Shown here piece by piece: positions 17,038-26,714 of a stretch of DNA of 64,000 bases (position 1 is its first letter; each line of letters starts with the position of its first letter). The translations under genes were made by a program, and so were the position numbers. A model generated the notes under the pieces. That model was not told where the DNA came from. It made no database searches and was given only the letters and a program-made list of their open reading frames with translations. Source of the stretch: JBBDWJ01 sp963824095 (GTDB taxonomy: Bacteria; Acidobacteriota; Terriglobia; Bryobacterales; UBA6623); assembly GCA_963824095.1 (NCBI GenBank), contig CAWGNS010000009.1:1054001-1118000 (forward strand). Reading direction: 5' to 3'.

Positions 17038-17435
17038 CTCCCACCTCGCAGGTCACTGAGGAATCCAATTCCGGCATCGCTTTTCGGAATCGCATATTCC
17101 GTTTCAATACTACTACACTGCGCCATGACTGACTGCTACCGCCGGCCAGGCTGCAGCTTGGGTTCGATTCGGAGGCGCGCGCTTGGGCTCGTAGCCCTCG
17201 GCCGCCACTGCAACCAACCCCATCCGTGTCCCGCAGCGCAGGGCCCGCAGAGACCTGCGGCCTTTCACACGAAGTTCGGCTTGCTGGCACGCGGGAAGGG
17301 TTGGTGAAAAGCAGCAGGTCCGGAAAAGCGCCAGCCCTACGCTACGGGCGCCAGCCGGTCTCTACTGCGTGGGTTGGCCCGCGCACTTGCCCGAGGGGCG
17401 CACGCAAAAGGTGAGCGAGAGGTTCGGGGTGTTGG
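17038..17435. repeat. Intergenic region with an R5 dispersed repeat
   Basis: The 398 bp upstream of the IclR gene have no credible gene. An R5 repeat (GCAGGTCCGGAAAAGCGCCA, then GCCCTACGCTACGGG) lies at 17314-17348. Related copies are at 23072-23107 and 47743-47780, and in reverse at 47626-47643. The IclR promoter is presumably at about 17040-17130, where AT content rises. Confidence 0.45.
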
Positions 17436-18056
17436 CTAGGGCTTGTGGCCGACCAGAAGGGCCAGTTCGCGCCATTTCCAGTAGCAGTCCACTTCGGTGA
17501 AGCCGATTTCGCGCAGCCATTCCAGTTGCGTGTGCATGTCGAGCAGTTTGTTGGAGGGGTCCTCGTCGTCCGTGCTGATGCTCATCGCCCGGAGGAAGCG
17601 CTCGTGAGACGCGGGCGATGCCGACGTCACGTGCTCCAGATTGCAGAAAACTCCGCCGGCCTCTAGCGCCGCCCAGACTTCTTCGTAGAGCTCCCGCTTG
17701 CGCTCGTGTTCGAGATGGTGGATCGCAAAGCTCGACACCACGGCATCGAACGTTCCCAAAGCCGGCAGCGGGGCGTCGAGATTGTGCTCAACGACCTCCA
17801 CCGTCGAGGCGTCGAAACGGCCTCGCAGGCGTTCGAGCATGAGCGGCGAGAAATCCAACGCGACGCCGCGGGCCTGCGGCCTCGACCGGAGCACCAGATT
17901 GATCAGGCGTCCATCGCCCGAGCCGAGGTCGAGAACGCGGCGCGGCTGCTCGGGCAGCTCGTCGAGCAGGACCTCTTCGCCCAACGAGCGGTGAGGAACC
18001 CGGTCGGCACGCTCGAGATAGGCGGCGGCGTGCTCGGTGGATCGCCATTCGTTCAT
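17436..18056 (-). CDS. Class I SAM-dependent methyltransferase
   Basis: A 206-residue cytoplasmic methyltransferase. Motif I is VLDLGSGDGR at residues 41-50, the acidic residue after strand 2 is in ARGVALDFSP, and the post-I region FDAVVSSFAIHHLEHERKRE matches the methyltransferase type 11/12 fold. The chosen ATG at 18056 has GGAGG seven bases upstream. A 16-residue longer reading lacks a ribosome-binding site and adds a low-complexity Gly/Arg stretch. The substrate is unknown. It stands alone between the IclR and PEGA genes. Confidence 0.88.
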   Translation of the reverse strand: MNEWRSTEHAAAYLERADRVPHRSLGEEVLLDELPEQPRRVLDLGSGDGRLINLVLRSRPQARGVALDFSPLMLERLRGRFDASTVEVVEHNLDAPLPALGTFDAVVSSFAIHHLEHERKRELYEEVWAALEAGGVFCNLEHVTSASPASHERFLRAMSISTDDEDPSNKLLDMHTQLEWLREIGFTEVDCYWKWRELALLVGHKP

Positions 18057-18195
18057 CGAAACCTCCGGACCGTCCACCCCCGCGCCGCTTCGACCGCCCC
18101 GCAATTGAATCGCACAGCCGCCGCGTGCCGGGCGAACGAAAGCTCAGTATAAGCCGAAAATCGGGGGGGCCTGAGCCCGCCCGGCCGGCGCGCTC

Positions 18196-18609
18196 TTATG
18201 AGCCGTCACGCAAGTCCGGGTCGGGATGGAGATGCAACGTCTTGCCCGGTACGACGTAGATCTTCTCCTGATAGCTCTGGCCGTTTGGATCGCGCAGCTC
18301 GATGGTGTAGCTGCCGCCCTTGAGCTGGATCGCTTTGAGCTCCCCAACGGTCCCCGCGTAGGAACCGTTGATATAGACCTTGGCGTCTTTCGCGTCGGTT
18401 TCCAGCTTCACCTTGCCCGTGTTCGGGCGGGAATACATGTAGGGCTGGTAATAGGGATAGCCCCAGTACGGACCGAATCCACCGCCGTAGCCGAACCAAA
18501 CGTGCGGCACGATGACGGGGCGGTAAAAGCCGCCGCGGTGACCCCGAGCGGCAGCGCTCACAGGCAGCATCGCCAGCATGACAACTCCGGCAAGCAGCAG
18601 TTTTCGCAT
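18196..18609 (-). CDS. Secreted PEGA-domain protein
   Basis: A 137-residue exported protein with a cleavable signal peptide (MRKLLLAGVVMLAMLPVSAA). A Gly/Tyr/Pro-rich linker (GYGGGFGPYWGYPYYQPYMY) follows, then a single PEGA-like beta-sandwich from about residue 65: GKVKLETDAKDAKVYINGSY, AGTVGELKAI, GGSYTIELRD. PEGA domains are found in surface proteins and are thought to mediate binding. A GGAGGG ribosome-binding site precedes the ATG. No operon partner is evident. Confidence 0.8.
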   Translation of the reverse strand: MRKLLLAGVVMLAMLPVSAAARGHRGGFYRPVIVPHVWFGYGGGFGPYWGYPYYQPYMYSRPNTGKVKLETDAKDAKVYINGSYAGTVGELKAIQLKGGSYTIELRDPNGQSYQEKIYVVPGKTLHLHPDPDLRDGS

Positions 18610-19025
18610 AGTTCCCTCCCGCCCTAATAGCGGGCGTTCCTCTATCGGAACCGCTCTCGTTCTTTATTAGAGCTAACTATTGGACGCAAAAAAACCGGAT
18701 CACGCTTCGTCTTCGTTTCCACTTTGTCTTTTGAATTACCAGCGGCGCGGCAGGGCGGCGCCGCAAGCTAATAGCCACGGCTATCGCGCGAGGGGTTTTA
18801 CCGCCGGCGCTATTAGAAGACGAATCGCCCGCTTCCAACCTATCGTGTTCTGTTTCGCTCTATGGAATCGATAAAAAGCGGTTCAATCCAACCATTGTTG
18901 GTGGTTGGATTCGGCCGGACCGAGCCCGGCGAAGAAACGTTTCCATTGATTCTTTGGAAGATACGAATTGGTTTTCGAATTGCTCCCATAAGCATCGCTA
19001 TCGGGACGCAAGGGAGGCGTACTAA
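18610..19025. promoter_or_regulatory. Divergent intergenic region with a perfect 10-bp inverted repeat
   Basis: This 416-bp region lies between the divergently read PEGA and BON genes and is more AT-rich than its surroundings. AATCCAACCA at 18885-18894 and TGGTTGGATT at 18902-18911 form a perfect 10-bp inverted repeat with a 7-bp spacer, about 115 bp before the BON start. A second palindrome, ATAGCCACGGCTAT, is at about 18771-18784. Either could be an operator; no gene is seen. Confidence 0.4.
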
Positions 19026-19580
19026 ATGAGTATGGGAATGATTCGCAATCTTTTGATCGTCGGGACCGCGTTCGCGGTGATCGGACTGCAGGCGGCAACG
19101 GTGACCGTGACCGGCGCCGAAAACCGCAAGCAGTTGACCGGCCTCGAACGGCAGGTGCGCAAGGAGTTGATCACGCTGCCGTTCTATACCGTTTTCGACT
19201 ACTTCGAATTCGAGGTGCAGGGCGATAAGGTGATTTTGCACGGCGCCGTCGACCGGCCTTCGCTGAAACTCTCGGCCGAGCGTGTGGTTCAACACGTGCC
19301 TGGGGTTCGCGAAGTGGATAACCAGATCGAGGTGCTGCCGTTGTCGAGCTTCGATAACCAGATTCGGCGCGGCCTGGTGCGCGCGATCTACCACGACCAG
19401 GTTCTGAACCGCTACGCGGCCGGGCCGAACCCATGGATTCGGCTGATTGTCCGCGACGGCAACATTACCCTCGAAGGGTATGTCGACCGCAAGACCGACA
19501 GGGATATCGCGTCGATCCGCGCGAACACGGTTCCGTTCGCGTTTTCGGTGACGAACCATTTGAAGGTCAAGGCAAGCTGA
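19026..19580 (+). CDS. Secreted BON-domain protein
   Basis: A 184-residue protein with a signal peptide (MIRNLLIVGTAFAVIGLQAA). Two BON domains can be seen. The first spans about residues 38-103 (LERQVRKELITLPFYTVFDY, then VILHGAVDRPSLKLSAERVV, ending VPGVREVDNQIEVLP). The second spans about 107-183 (DNQIRRGLVRAIYHDQVLNR, ITLEGYVDRKTDRDIASIRA). BON proteins such as OsmY associate with membranes and are often induced by osmotic or envelope stress. A role in envelope protection is an inference. It is a single-gene unit. Confidence 0.88.
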   Translation: MSMGMIRNLLIVGTAFAVIGLQAATVTVTGAENRKQLTGLERQVRKELITLPFYTVFDYFEFEVQGDKVILHGAVDRPSLKLSAERVVQHVPGVREVDNQIEVLPLSSFDNQIRRGLVRAIYHDQVLNRYAAGPNPWIRLIVRDGNITLEGYVDRKTDRDIASIRANTVPFAFSVTNHLKVKAS

Positions 19581-20329
19581 CGCCGGGCCAAAGAAGTTGG
19601 CGGCGTTGCGGGGCGGTATTTCCGGGGCCGGGGCCCTGGGGTACCGCCCCGTTGGTTTTTCGGGACGTCGAGAGGAACCGTGGTTTGGGCGGGAGGCGGT
19701 GTTGTGGGGCGCCGATCGACTACCCGTGGGGTTGGCCGGTGCGGCCGGTACATCCCAGCGGTTACCTGTACTGGGGCGGCCGGGAAGCGTTCGGCAGTGA
19801 AATACTGTGCGGTGAGCGAGTGGGTTTGGAAGCCATCGCCGACAGCGAGTATCACGTCTGGTTCGGCCCGCTGGCTGCTGGGTCGTTTGGGCGCGCGCTG
19901 TGGAAAATTCGCGCCGTTCCCCCTCCGGAGGGGGAACGGCCCCAAGGGGGCCGCCGCTGCGGCACATACTTCGACTTCGGTCGAGGATAGTTGACTTCTA
20001 GCAATGAAGAAGTAAAAGTGTTACCCAGGCGCCCGGCATAAAGTGTTACCCATCCGCCGCTAAGCACACCGCCCCCTTGGGGTGCCGCCCTGGAAGGGGT
20101 GGGACAAAACCGTGCCGGCCTTCCAGGGCTGGAAGGCGCACGGGGCGCCTCGCAGCCGAATACGAATCGGCAACTAAAGGGCAAACCACAGTGAAACCGA
20201 TGCATCTAAGACAGGTCGAAGACCCCGCCAGCGCGTGCGACGGCTGCACCGGCGTCCTGCGCGCCATGACCTTGGCTGGTGGGCCGGTTTCACGAATCTG
20301 GCACGTGTCCGGCGGGCCGGAAAGCTAGG
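19581..20329. repeat. Gene-free region with a 28-bp perfect palindrome and IS-end-like direct repeats
   Basis: No coding region is supported in these 749 bp. A perfect 28-bp palindrome spans 19913-19940 (arms GCCGTTCCCCCTCC and GGAGGGGGAACGGC). Two copies of AAGTGTTACCCA lie at 20016-20027 and 20041-20052, a 25-bp period. The TGTTACCC type of sequence resembles terminal sequences of some insertion sequences, so this may be an IS scar, but no transposase fragment remains. GC-rich short inverted stretches fill 20075-20160. Confidence 0.45.
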
Positions 20330-21622
20330 ATGCCGTCGCCCGCTATCACCTCCCGCCCCACCTATCGCTGGCTGTTGGTCGCCGTCGCTTTCGTCGCGGT
20401 GTCGGTCAGCTTCGGCCCCGTCATTGTCTTCACCTTCGGCGTCTTCCTTAAACCCCTGACCGCCGAATTCGGCTGGAGCCGCGGCGAAATCTCGCTGGCT
20501 TTTTCGCTGGCCGCCATCACCGTAAGCCTGTGCTCGCCGCTGATTGGCCGCTGGACCGACCGCGCCGGCGCGCGCCGCGTGATCCTCGTCTGCGCCACCG
20601 TCTACGCCGCCGCCTTCGCCTCGCTGTCGCTGCTGGGCGGCACGCTGTGGCAGCTCTACGCCACCTACATCGTCATCGGCGCGGTCGGCAACGGCGCCAC
20701 GCAGCTTCCTTACTCGCGCGTCGTCACCGAGTGGTTCGACCGCCGCCGCGGGCTCGCTTTGTCGCTGATGATGAGCGGCGTCGGGGCGGGCATCGTTCTG
20801 ATGCCGACATTGGGCCAGGCGCTGATCGACGCGCACGGCTGGCGCGCCTCCTACCGTTTGCTCGGCTTGGTGATGTTGCTGGCTGCCGTGCCGCTGCCCG
20901 CCTTCCTGTTGCCGCGCGGACCCAGCGGCCCCTCACGCGAGTCCGCGCCCGAGCCAGGGGCCCGCAAATCCGCCGGCTTGCAAGGCCTCACCGCCGGCCA
21001 GGCGTTGCGCGGTGCGACCTTTTGGCAGATCCTGGCATGCTTCTTCCTCTTCTCGGTGAGCCTCAACGGCTGCGTCGCCCATTTCGCGCCGCTGCTCACC
21101 GACCGCGGCCTCTCCGCGCAGGAAGCCGCCATGATGGCCTCGGCGCTCGGCGCGGCAACCGTGGTCGGCCGCCTGATCACCGGTTGGCTGCTCGACCGCT
21201 ACTTCGCCCCGTGGGTCTGCGCCGCCTCATTCTCGATGGCCGCCGCCGGCATCGCCCTGCTGGTCGGCTCGAGCGCGCCAGCCGCCGGCTGGGCCTCGGC
21301 CGTGCTGATGGGCTACGCCATGGGCGCCGAAGCCGACGTCATGCCTTACCTGGTGAGCCGCTATTTCGGACTGCGCGCCTTCACCGAGCTCTACGGCTAC
21401 GCCTTTTCCGGCTACGCCGTGGCCGGAGCGCTGGGCCCCTCTCTGATGGGGTTGAGCTACGACCGCAGCGGCGACTACAGGCAGGTGCTGCTGTGGTTCG
21501 CGGGCAGCATCGTCGTCGGTGTCGCGCTGCTGCTTAAGCTGCCGCGCTACACGATCGAACCACCCAGCCAAGCTGAACCCACCTGGGAAAGCGCCGCGGC
21601 ACCCGAAACCACGCAACCGTAA
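20330..21622 (+). CDS. MFS transporter (MCT/oxalate-formate antiporter-like)
   Basis: A 430-residue, 12-helix major facilitator. The sequence FGPVIVFTFGVFLKPLTAEF followed by GWSRGEISLAFS matches the N-terminal helix of the monocarboxylate/OFA-type carriers, and the loop 2-3 motif is GRWTDRAGARRVIL. The ATG at 20330 is preferred over a GTG 51 bp upstream, whose added residues look non-coding. The ribosome-binding site is weak. The substrate is probably a carboxylate or other small organic anion; nothing nearby defines it. Confidence 0.85.
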   Translation: MPSPAITSRPTYRWLLVAVAFVAVSVSFGPVIVFTFGVFLKPLTAEFGWSRGEISLAFSLAAITVSLCSPLIGRWTDRAGARRVILVCATVYAAAFASLSLLGGTLWQLYATYIVIGAVGNGATQLPYSRVVTEWFDRRRGLALSLMMSGVGAGIVLMPTLGQALIDAHGWRASYRLLGLVMLLAAVPLPAFLLPRGPSGPSRESAPEPGARKSAGLQGLTAGQALRGATFWQILACFFLFSVSLNGCVAHFAPLLTDRGLSAQEAAMMASALGAATVVGRLITGWLLDRYFAPWVCAASFSMAAAGIALLVGSSAPAAGWASAVLMGYAMGAEADVMPYLVSRYFGLRAFTELYGYAFSGYAVAGALGPSLMGLSYDRSGDYRQVLLWFAGSIVVGVALLLKLPRYTIEPPSQAEPTWESAAAPETTQP

Positions 21623-21664
21623 AGGCAACGCCGCGCCAGCGGACGGGGCGCCCCACACCCATCA

Positions 21665-21911
21665 GGAATACCCAAAACCGCAATCCGGGCCGCGCGCGTG
21701 AGCAAGCGGTGGTAAGGAAGCGCTCGATCCGGAGGGGGAAGCCCCAAACGAGCGGGGACCAAAGAGAAAATCAAGAGATTCCAACCACCACGCCCGGCCT
21801 GTACCCGACGCGCTCAACAGCGGCCGCGCTGCCTCCAACCGCACCGATTGAGCCGCCCGATGCCACCGCTTGCTCACGTGCGCGGTTCGGATTTACGGTT
21901 TTGGGTGTTCC
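21665..21911. mobile_element. MITE/BIME-like element bounded by 48-bp inverted repeats
   Basis: The arm at 21665-21712 and the arm at 21863-21911 are inverted copies with about 90 percent identity. Both read, from the outside in, GGAAYACCCAAAACCG, then AATCCGRRCCGCGC, then GTGAGCAAGCGGTGG. They enclose 150 bp without a coding sequence. The arrangement fits a non-autonomous palindromic element or a paired REP. No target-site duplication was recognised. It occupies the gap between the MFS gene and the small membrane-protein gene at 22293. Confidence 0.6.
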
Positions 21912-22292
21912 AAGCCTTGGTAGATATTACTGAAACCATCATCGATTCCCGCTTTCGCGTTGGCCCACACTGGTCAAACCGGACTGTCAAATCGCCCCGG
22001 CCACCCTGCGCGGGAGGGCCCCGCCACCCCCGGGGTGTCCTTTTTGCCCCCGCCCGGATAGGGCGGCTCCTCCCCTTGACACATCTCCAGGACTCCGGTG
22101 ATACTTGCGCGACGTGCATCTGCGCCGTCTTGCCGGCGCTTGGTTGGCTGTGCTCCGAGGCCTGGGGATGTATTCCTCCTGGGCCGTCCGGTAGCGGACG
22201 TGAGAGCGTGCAGAAAGGGCCGCCGTGGCGGTCGATCCTCGGCGAGGCGCGGAGGCACCGTTGAATCCGGTTCACCGTGGAGAAGAATTGCG

Positions 22293-22604
22293 ATGCAGAT
22301 TGAAAGAAGCCCTTTGTTGAAATTGGACCAGCAGACGGTCGTCGGTTTTCTGAAGTCCGCCGGGTCCCGCGATCCCGACATCCTTCACACGCAAAAGACG
22401 CACCTGATCTCGCTCGCCAAATTTCCGAAGCTGGCGGGCATCTACATCATGGTCTTGGGCGCCCTACTGACCATTACGATCCTGGGGGCGTTTCTCGGCA
22501 TTCCCATGCTGGTCATCGGCTGGTGGATGCGGCGCCGGGGCGTGAGGAACCTGGAAACGGTCGAGGCCGGGTACACCGAATTTCTGGGTACCGTGCCCGC
22601 CTGA
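22293..22604 (+). CDS. Small single-pass membrane protein, function unknown
   Basis: The 103-residue reading starts at ATG 22293 with GTGGAGAAG about 9 bp upstream. The longer frame from 22098 has no such support. Residues 1-46 are soluble and charged (LLKLDQQTVVGFLKSAGSRD). About 48-78 form a hydrophobic segment or hairpin (GIYIMVLGALLTITILGAFL, then GIPMLVIGWWM) followed by RRRGVRN, and the tail is short and acidic. I do not recognise the family. The clear ribosome-binding site, single hydrophobic region and positive-inside rule argue that it is a real gene. Confidence 0.6.
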   Translation: MQIERSPLLKLDQQTVVGFLKSAGSRDPDILHTQKTHLISLAKFPKLAGIYIMVLGALLTITILGAFLGIPMLVIGWWMRRRGVRNLETVEAGYTEFLGTVPA

Positions 22605-23117
22605 ATCGTCAAGCGGCAACCGGGAGCCTGAAGTGTTGGTCCGGCTCCCTCCTTCGCGCGATTGCAAGCAGGATCTGGCGGAGCTCGTTCAACTCCCCCC
22701 CTCCCTCCAAGCTGAGATTGGTTCGCGTGCCCGGCGGACGAAAGGAGTCCGGCCGCGCCTGAGCCGGAGTCTGCCCAGCCGGGGCTCAGACAATCCTGTT
22801 GGTGCAGTGGCGCTTTGCCTTTTGACGTGGGACAGGACGACCACCCAAAGGGCACCCGAAGCTGCAAGCGGCAACCGTGGCGTGAACCTCCAGGTTTGCC
22901 GTGTCGCGATTCGTCGCGAGGTATGGCCCGGACCCAAGCTGCCCGTGAAAGGGCCGGACTTTTTAATAGCCCACCGCTTCAGCCATGAGTAGGCACAGCC
23001 AATCCTATCTGTGCGGCACAGGCGCGATCGCCCGCGCCACAGACCTGCCGATTCTTTCTCCGGTTCAAGCCGCAGGTCTGGAAAAACGCCAGCCCTGCGC
23101 TACGGGTTTTCGCGGAA
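22605..23117. repeat. Intergenic cluster of three repeat families (R2, R4, R5)
   Basis: Between the small membrane protein and the SBBP gene lie an R2 copy at 22876-22935 (GTGAACCTCCAGGTTTGCCG), an R4 copy at 22966-22987 (ATAGCCCACCGCTTCAGCC) and an R5 copy at 23072-23107 (CGCAGGTCTGGAAAAACGCC). The same families recur elsewhere in the window. No gene is supported in the 513 bp. Confidence 0.6.
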
Positions 23118-26111
23118 CTACTGCGCCTGAACGGCGACGAATGGCCCGTCGGGCGACGCTACTCCCTGGATCGTCAACACCACGGCCAGATTGCCGCTGG
23201 GGGCGTTGGCCGGGATTTTGAAGACCAGTTGATACAGCCCCGCGTTGCCCGGCGCGATGCCGATGTAAGTAATGTCCTCCGGCGGCACCTCGATCCCGCC
23301 GATCGTCAAATGCACATCGGCGGTGATCAGCCGGGCAATCCCGGTCAGCGGGGGCACCTGGCCCGCCTCGAACGCCCCGGTCGTCGCGCCGAAGCCCGTT
23401 CCGTAGAGGCTGACAAACTCCCCGGGCCGCGCCGGCGCCGTCGTAACTGCCGCGAACAGCCCCGCGGGGCCAACGAAGACTTTGGTGCTCTCGTTCACCG
23501 CGGCGATCGGGTTCACGCCATCCCCGTTGTTGATGAAGTTGAAGAACGCCGGAGCCGCCGGCCGGATCAGGATGGTCTCCGGCTCGCTGAAGCGCTCGTT
23601 GGCCGTACCGCAGCCGCTGACCACGCGAAACGAGGCATAGCCCGCGCCGATCTGGTTCGGGTTCTGAAAGTTAATTTGATCCGGACTCGGCGCGACGGTG
23701 TAAACGACAAAGACCGGTGCGCGAATGCCGTTCACCTCGACGCAGGTATCGGCCAGGCGGCTGGATACGCGGCCGTTGGAATCGACGTTTGGCACCAGCG
23801 CCTGAGTGCCCTGCGGCGCGAAGCGGCTCCCGTAGACGGTCATGATCGAGTTGGGCGTCCCCTCCCGCAACACCGGCGTCACCGGCGCCGCCACGACTCC
23901 ACGGCACCCGATAGCCGGCTCGCCGTTGTCGGCCTCCGGGTCGATCTTGGTGACAAAGCCGTCGAAATCACCCGCTTCGGATTTCGACTGAGCTTGCAGC
24001 GGATTGACGGTCACGAAATCGGTAGAACGCGTTTCGCCGGTAATATAGGCCTGGCAGTTCGGATCGACGGCGATCGCATGGGCTTGCTCGATGTCGTCGC
24101 CGCCACCGAAACCGGTCAACACCAGCGCTTTGGATCCATCCACGCTGAGCTTGGTGAACGTGGCCGAATAGTCGGTCGCCGTGCCGACGCCCTCGGCGCC
24201 CGGAATCGCGTTCACCGTATCGATCAAACTCAGGGTATTGGTATACCCGGTCACATAGGCGTGCCCCGCCGTGTCCAGCGCGATGCCCTCGAGCGGCTCG
24301 ACATTTCCATTGCCGCCGACGAAGGTCGAATAGATCAGCTCGTCTCCGTTGGCGCTGAACTTTGTCACGAAGCCCTCTCCGGAACGAGCCTGTTCGCGCA
24401 TGGCTCCGACAACAATGGGAAAGGAGAAATCGGTCGTATCGGTTTCGCCCGCCACGTAGGCGTGACCGGCACGGTCGACCGCCACATCATGGCCCCATTC
24501 GCTGTTGGTGCCGCCCAGCATCGTGGAATAGATAAGGCTGCCTTCGGGGCTGAACTTAGCCAGAAACGCATCGCGCTTCCCGGCGGACGTCATTTGGAAT
24601 GCTCCGGGTGTGGTGGGTACATTCCCGTCGTCCTCGATACTGCCGGTGATGTAGACGTTGCGCGCTTCATCCACGGCGCACGCCTCCGCAAGACTTCTGC
24701 CGCCCTCGCCGCCGTAGTAGGTGCTGAACACAAGAGCCGAGCCGGCTGGATTGAGTCTGGCCACGGTGGCGTCCCGAGGGCTGCGTCGTTCGGTTTGGAT
24801 CGGGTTGACGAGAGGGAAGTTCGTCGAGATGGTCTGCCCGGTGACGCAGACGTAACCGCCATCATCGACCGCGATGCCCCCTACATCCTCGTTGCCGTTG
24901 CCAACGTAGGTGCTATAAATCAGCCGCGAGCCGTCCGGCGGCAGCTTGGCGACGAATACATGCTGTCCTCCGTCCGGGTTGGGGTTGAGCGAACCCAACG
25001 TGGTGGGGAAGTCTTCGCCTCGAGCCTCTCCGGCGACATACACGTTGCCCTGCGGGTCGACGTCAACCGAAAACGCCTGATCGAGCCCGCCCCCGCCCAG
25101 GTACGACGCGAACACAATCTGATTCCCTGCGCGGTTCAGTTTGACGACGAAGCCGCTGCGGGTGCTGCCCGGGTACTGACTTTGCGGAACGCCCGCGGTC
25201 GTCGGAAAATCGACTGAGTCGGTCTCGCCGACGATCGTGGCGAACCCTTGGGCATCGACGGCGATGTCGAACCCTCGGGACACGGAGCTTCCGCCGAGGT
25301 AGGTGGAGTAGACGATGACCGGGTCAATCAGCAGCGGCCGGTCACGGTCATAGTTGCCGAGTTCGAAGCCAACCACGTTTTCGGCCAGTAGTTTCCAGCG
25401 GCCCTCAACCAGTTCCCGTTGCGGCGCGGCGCCGGGTTCGCGCGGAGTGTTTTGGTAGACGAGCGGCCGATGCTGGACAACCTGCTCCCCTCCCAAAGCG
25501 GCCACCACGCCCCCCGCGTCGTCCATTTCCAACCTCTCGGCGCCATCGATTTTCAGCCGGATCCGGGAGGGGTCCGCGCCGGCGGCGACGACGAAATCGT
25601 ACTCGATGCGTCCCTGCTTCCCATAAAAGATCAGGTCGATGCCAGGGTACACATCCGCGTAACGAACCTTGCCGTAAAGCGGCACCTGGGTGATCCAGTC
25701 CTGCGCGGAACGGCCCCGGAAATAGTTTGCGCGGCCGGGCTGGGCATCGAGCCCCTCGGCGCGGCATCCCTTGCCGGAAGCGCCAAAGCTCATGCGCAGC
25801 ACGCCCTTGCGGACTTGGGCCGGATGATCCACCGCGTGGTCCGTTCTTTTCGAATCTGCTTCGGGTTTCGCCGGGCCGGTCAGTTGAAGAACCGCCTCTG
25901 AGCAGGTGAGGTAAAGCGTCGATCCGTCTCCGCGGGCGAGGAATTGTACGTCGCGCGCCGTCTGGCCCTGATTCTGTTCAAAGCTGAGCGGCACATTGCC
26001 GTATTCGGGCGGCCGAGCTTGGCCGGGCCAGGCAAGCACCGCGAGGACCCCAGGAGCGGCATACCTCCAGATTTTGAGCGCGGAGAGCCGATATCTTTTT
26101 CTTGCAAGCAC
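23118..26111 (-). CDS. Large secreted SBBP beta-propeller protein with C-terminal Solibacter-type domain
   Basis: A 997-residue exported protein. A GTG start is supported by GGGAGG nine bases upstream. After the signal segment comes a beta-rich N-terminal domain (VPLSFEQNQGQTARDVQFLA, DLIFYGKQGRIEYDFVVAAG, about residues 38-250). It is followed by about ten SBBP repeats of the form YSTYLGGSS...AVDAQGFATIVGETDS...FPTT (about residues 265-700). The C-terminal part (about 720-997, VLREGTPNSIMTVYGSRFAP, PAFFNFINNG, VSLYGTGFGATTG) matches the TIGR03437-type Solibacter domain. The organism encodes many such surface proteins; adhesion or polymer binding is likely but unproven. Confidence 0.85.
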   Translation of the reverse strand: MLARKRYRLSALKIWRYAAPGVLAVLAWPGQARPPEYGNVPLSFEQNQGQTARDVQFLARGDGSTLYLTCSEAVLQLTGPAKPEADSKRTDHAVDHPAQVRKGVLRMSFGASGKGCRAEGLDAQPGRANYFRGRSAQDWITQVPLYGKVRYADVYPGIDLIFYGKQGRIEYDFVVAAGADPSRIRLKIDGAERLEMDDAGGVVAALGGEQVVQHRPLVYQNTPREPGAAPQRELVEGRWKLLAENVVGFELGNYDRDRPLLIDPVIVYSTYLGGSSVSRGFDIAVDAQGFATIVGETDSVDFPTTAGVPQSQYPGSTRSGFVVKLNRAGNQIVFASYLGGGGLDQAFSVDVDPQGNVYVAGEARGEDFPTTLGSLNPNPDGGQHVFVAKLPPDGSRLIYSTYVGNGNEDVGGIAVDDGGYVCVTGQTISTNFPLVNPIQTERRSPRDATVARLNPAGSALVFSTYYGGEGGRSLAEACAVDEARNVYITGSIEDDGNVPTTPGAFQMTSAGKRDAFLAKFSPEGSLIYSTMLGGTNSEWGHDVAVDRAGHAYVAGETDTTDFSFPIVVGAMREQARSGEGFVTKFSANGDELIYSTFVGGNGNVEPLEGIALDTAGHAYVTGYTNTLSLIDTVNAIPGAEGVGTATDYSATFTKLSVDGSKALVLTGFGGGDDIEQAHAIAVDPNCQAYITGETRSTDFVTVNPLQAQSKSEAGDFDGFVTKIDPEADNGEPAIGCRGVVAAPVTPVLREGTPNSIMTVYGSRFAPQGTQALVPNVDSNGRVSSRLADTCVEVNGIRAPVFVVYTVAPSPDQINFQNPNQIGAGYASFRVVSGCGTANERFSEPETILIRPAAPAFFNFINNGDGVNPIAAVNESTKVFVGPAGLFAAVTTAPARPGEFVSLYGTGFGATTGAFEAGQVPPLTGIARLITADVHLTIGGIEVPPEDITYIGIAPGNAGLYQLVFKIPANAPSGNLAVVLTIQGVASPDGPFVAVQAQ

Positions 26112-26714
26112 CGAAATATACCTCCCTCATCATCAGACAATGTCCCGAAAAAACACTCGTTTGGAGCCGTCTGTAGCGGACCTCCCACTACGAACCCACG
26201 GCGCGTACCGCCACGATTCGCGGGAAAAACTCTCAGATTGTCGACCGTTGTGCCCCGAGTATACACACGACACCCCTGCGATACAACTCGGTCGCATCTC
26301 CGCCGAGCCGCCACTCCCAAGCCCCAAATACAGGTCCCTGTTCCTGGGCCGGCACCGTGGGGCAGGGCTCCGGCTTGGCCAAGCATTCCCCGATCCCTCC
26401 GCAACCGTCTTGCCTTCTCCACCGCAAACCGCCATCGCCCGCACCCGCCTTCCCGTCCAGTCTCCACCCCACCAGAGACCCAAAATTGCGCTGGACAAAC
26501 CAATCAACGCGGTCCTACCCTTGGGTGAGGTAGCCCGGGCATCCGGCTCCTAGAAGCCGCACAGGCGCGGTCCCGATCCACAATTGCCGTGGCCGCTCGC
26601 AGGACAGGCCGACGGCCCCGCATCAACCCGTTGGATCGAGCAGGGGTGACCGTTTTCGCAACGAATTCTGCCGGGGGGCTGCCGCCCACTCAGACTCCGC
26701 GGAGGATTTCGCTC
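26112..26714. other. Gene-free divergent intergenic region
   Basis: This 603-bp region lies between the divergent SBBP and D-threonine-aldolase-like genes. All open frames here look like chance. A GGGGCAGGGCTCCGGCTTGG stretch at about 26362-26381 resembles the R6 repeat family. GGAGGA at 26701-26706 is the ribosome-binding site of the downstream gene. No terminator or RNA gene was recognised. Confidence 0.3.

Noticed and set aside
18885..18911. Rho-independent terminator between the PEGA and BON genes
   Set aside because: The genes are divergent, so no transcript needs to end here, and no U-tract follows the stem; an operator is more likely.
20016..20052. Active insertion sequence
   Set aside because: Only short end-like motifs are present; no transposase fragment or second end was seen, so it was kept only as a possible scar.
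23229..25217. 662-residue plus-strand frame opposite the SBBP gene
   Set aside because: It is antisense to a clear repeat protein and has no signal or domain; its length reflects GC-rich codon bias.
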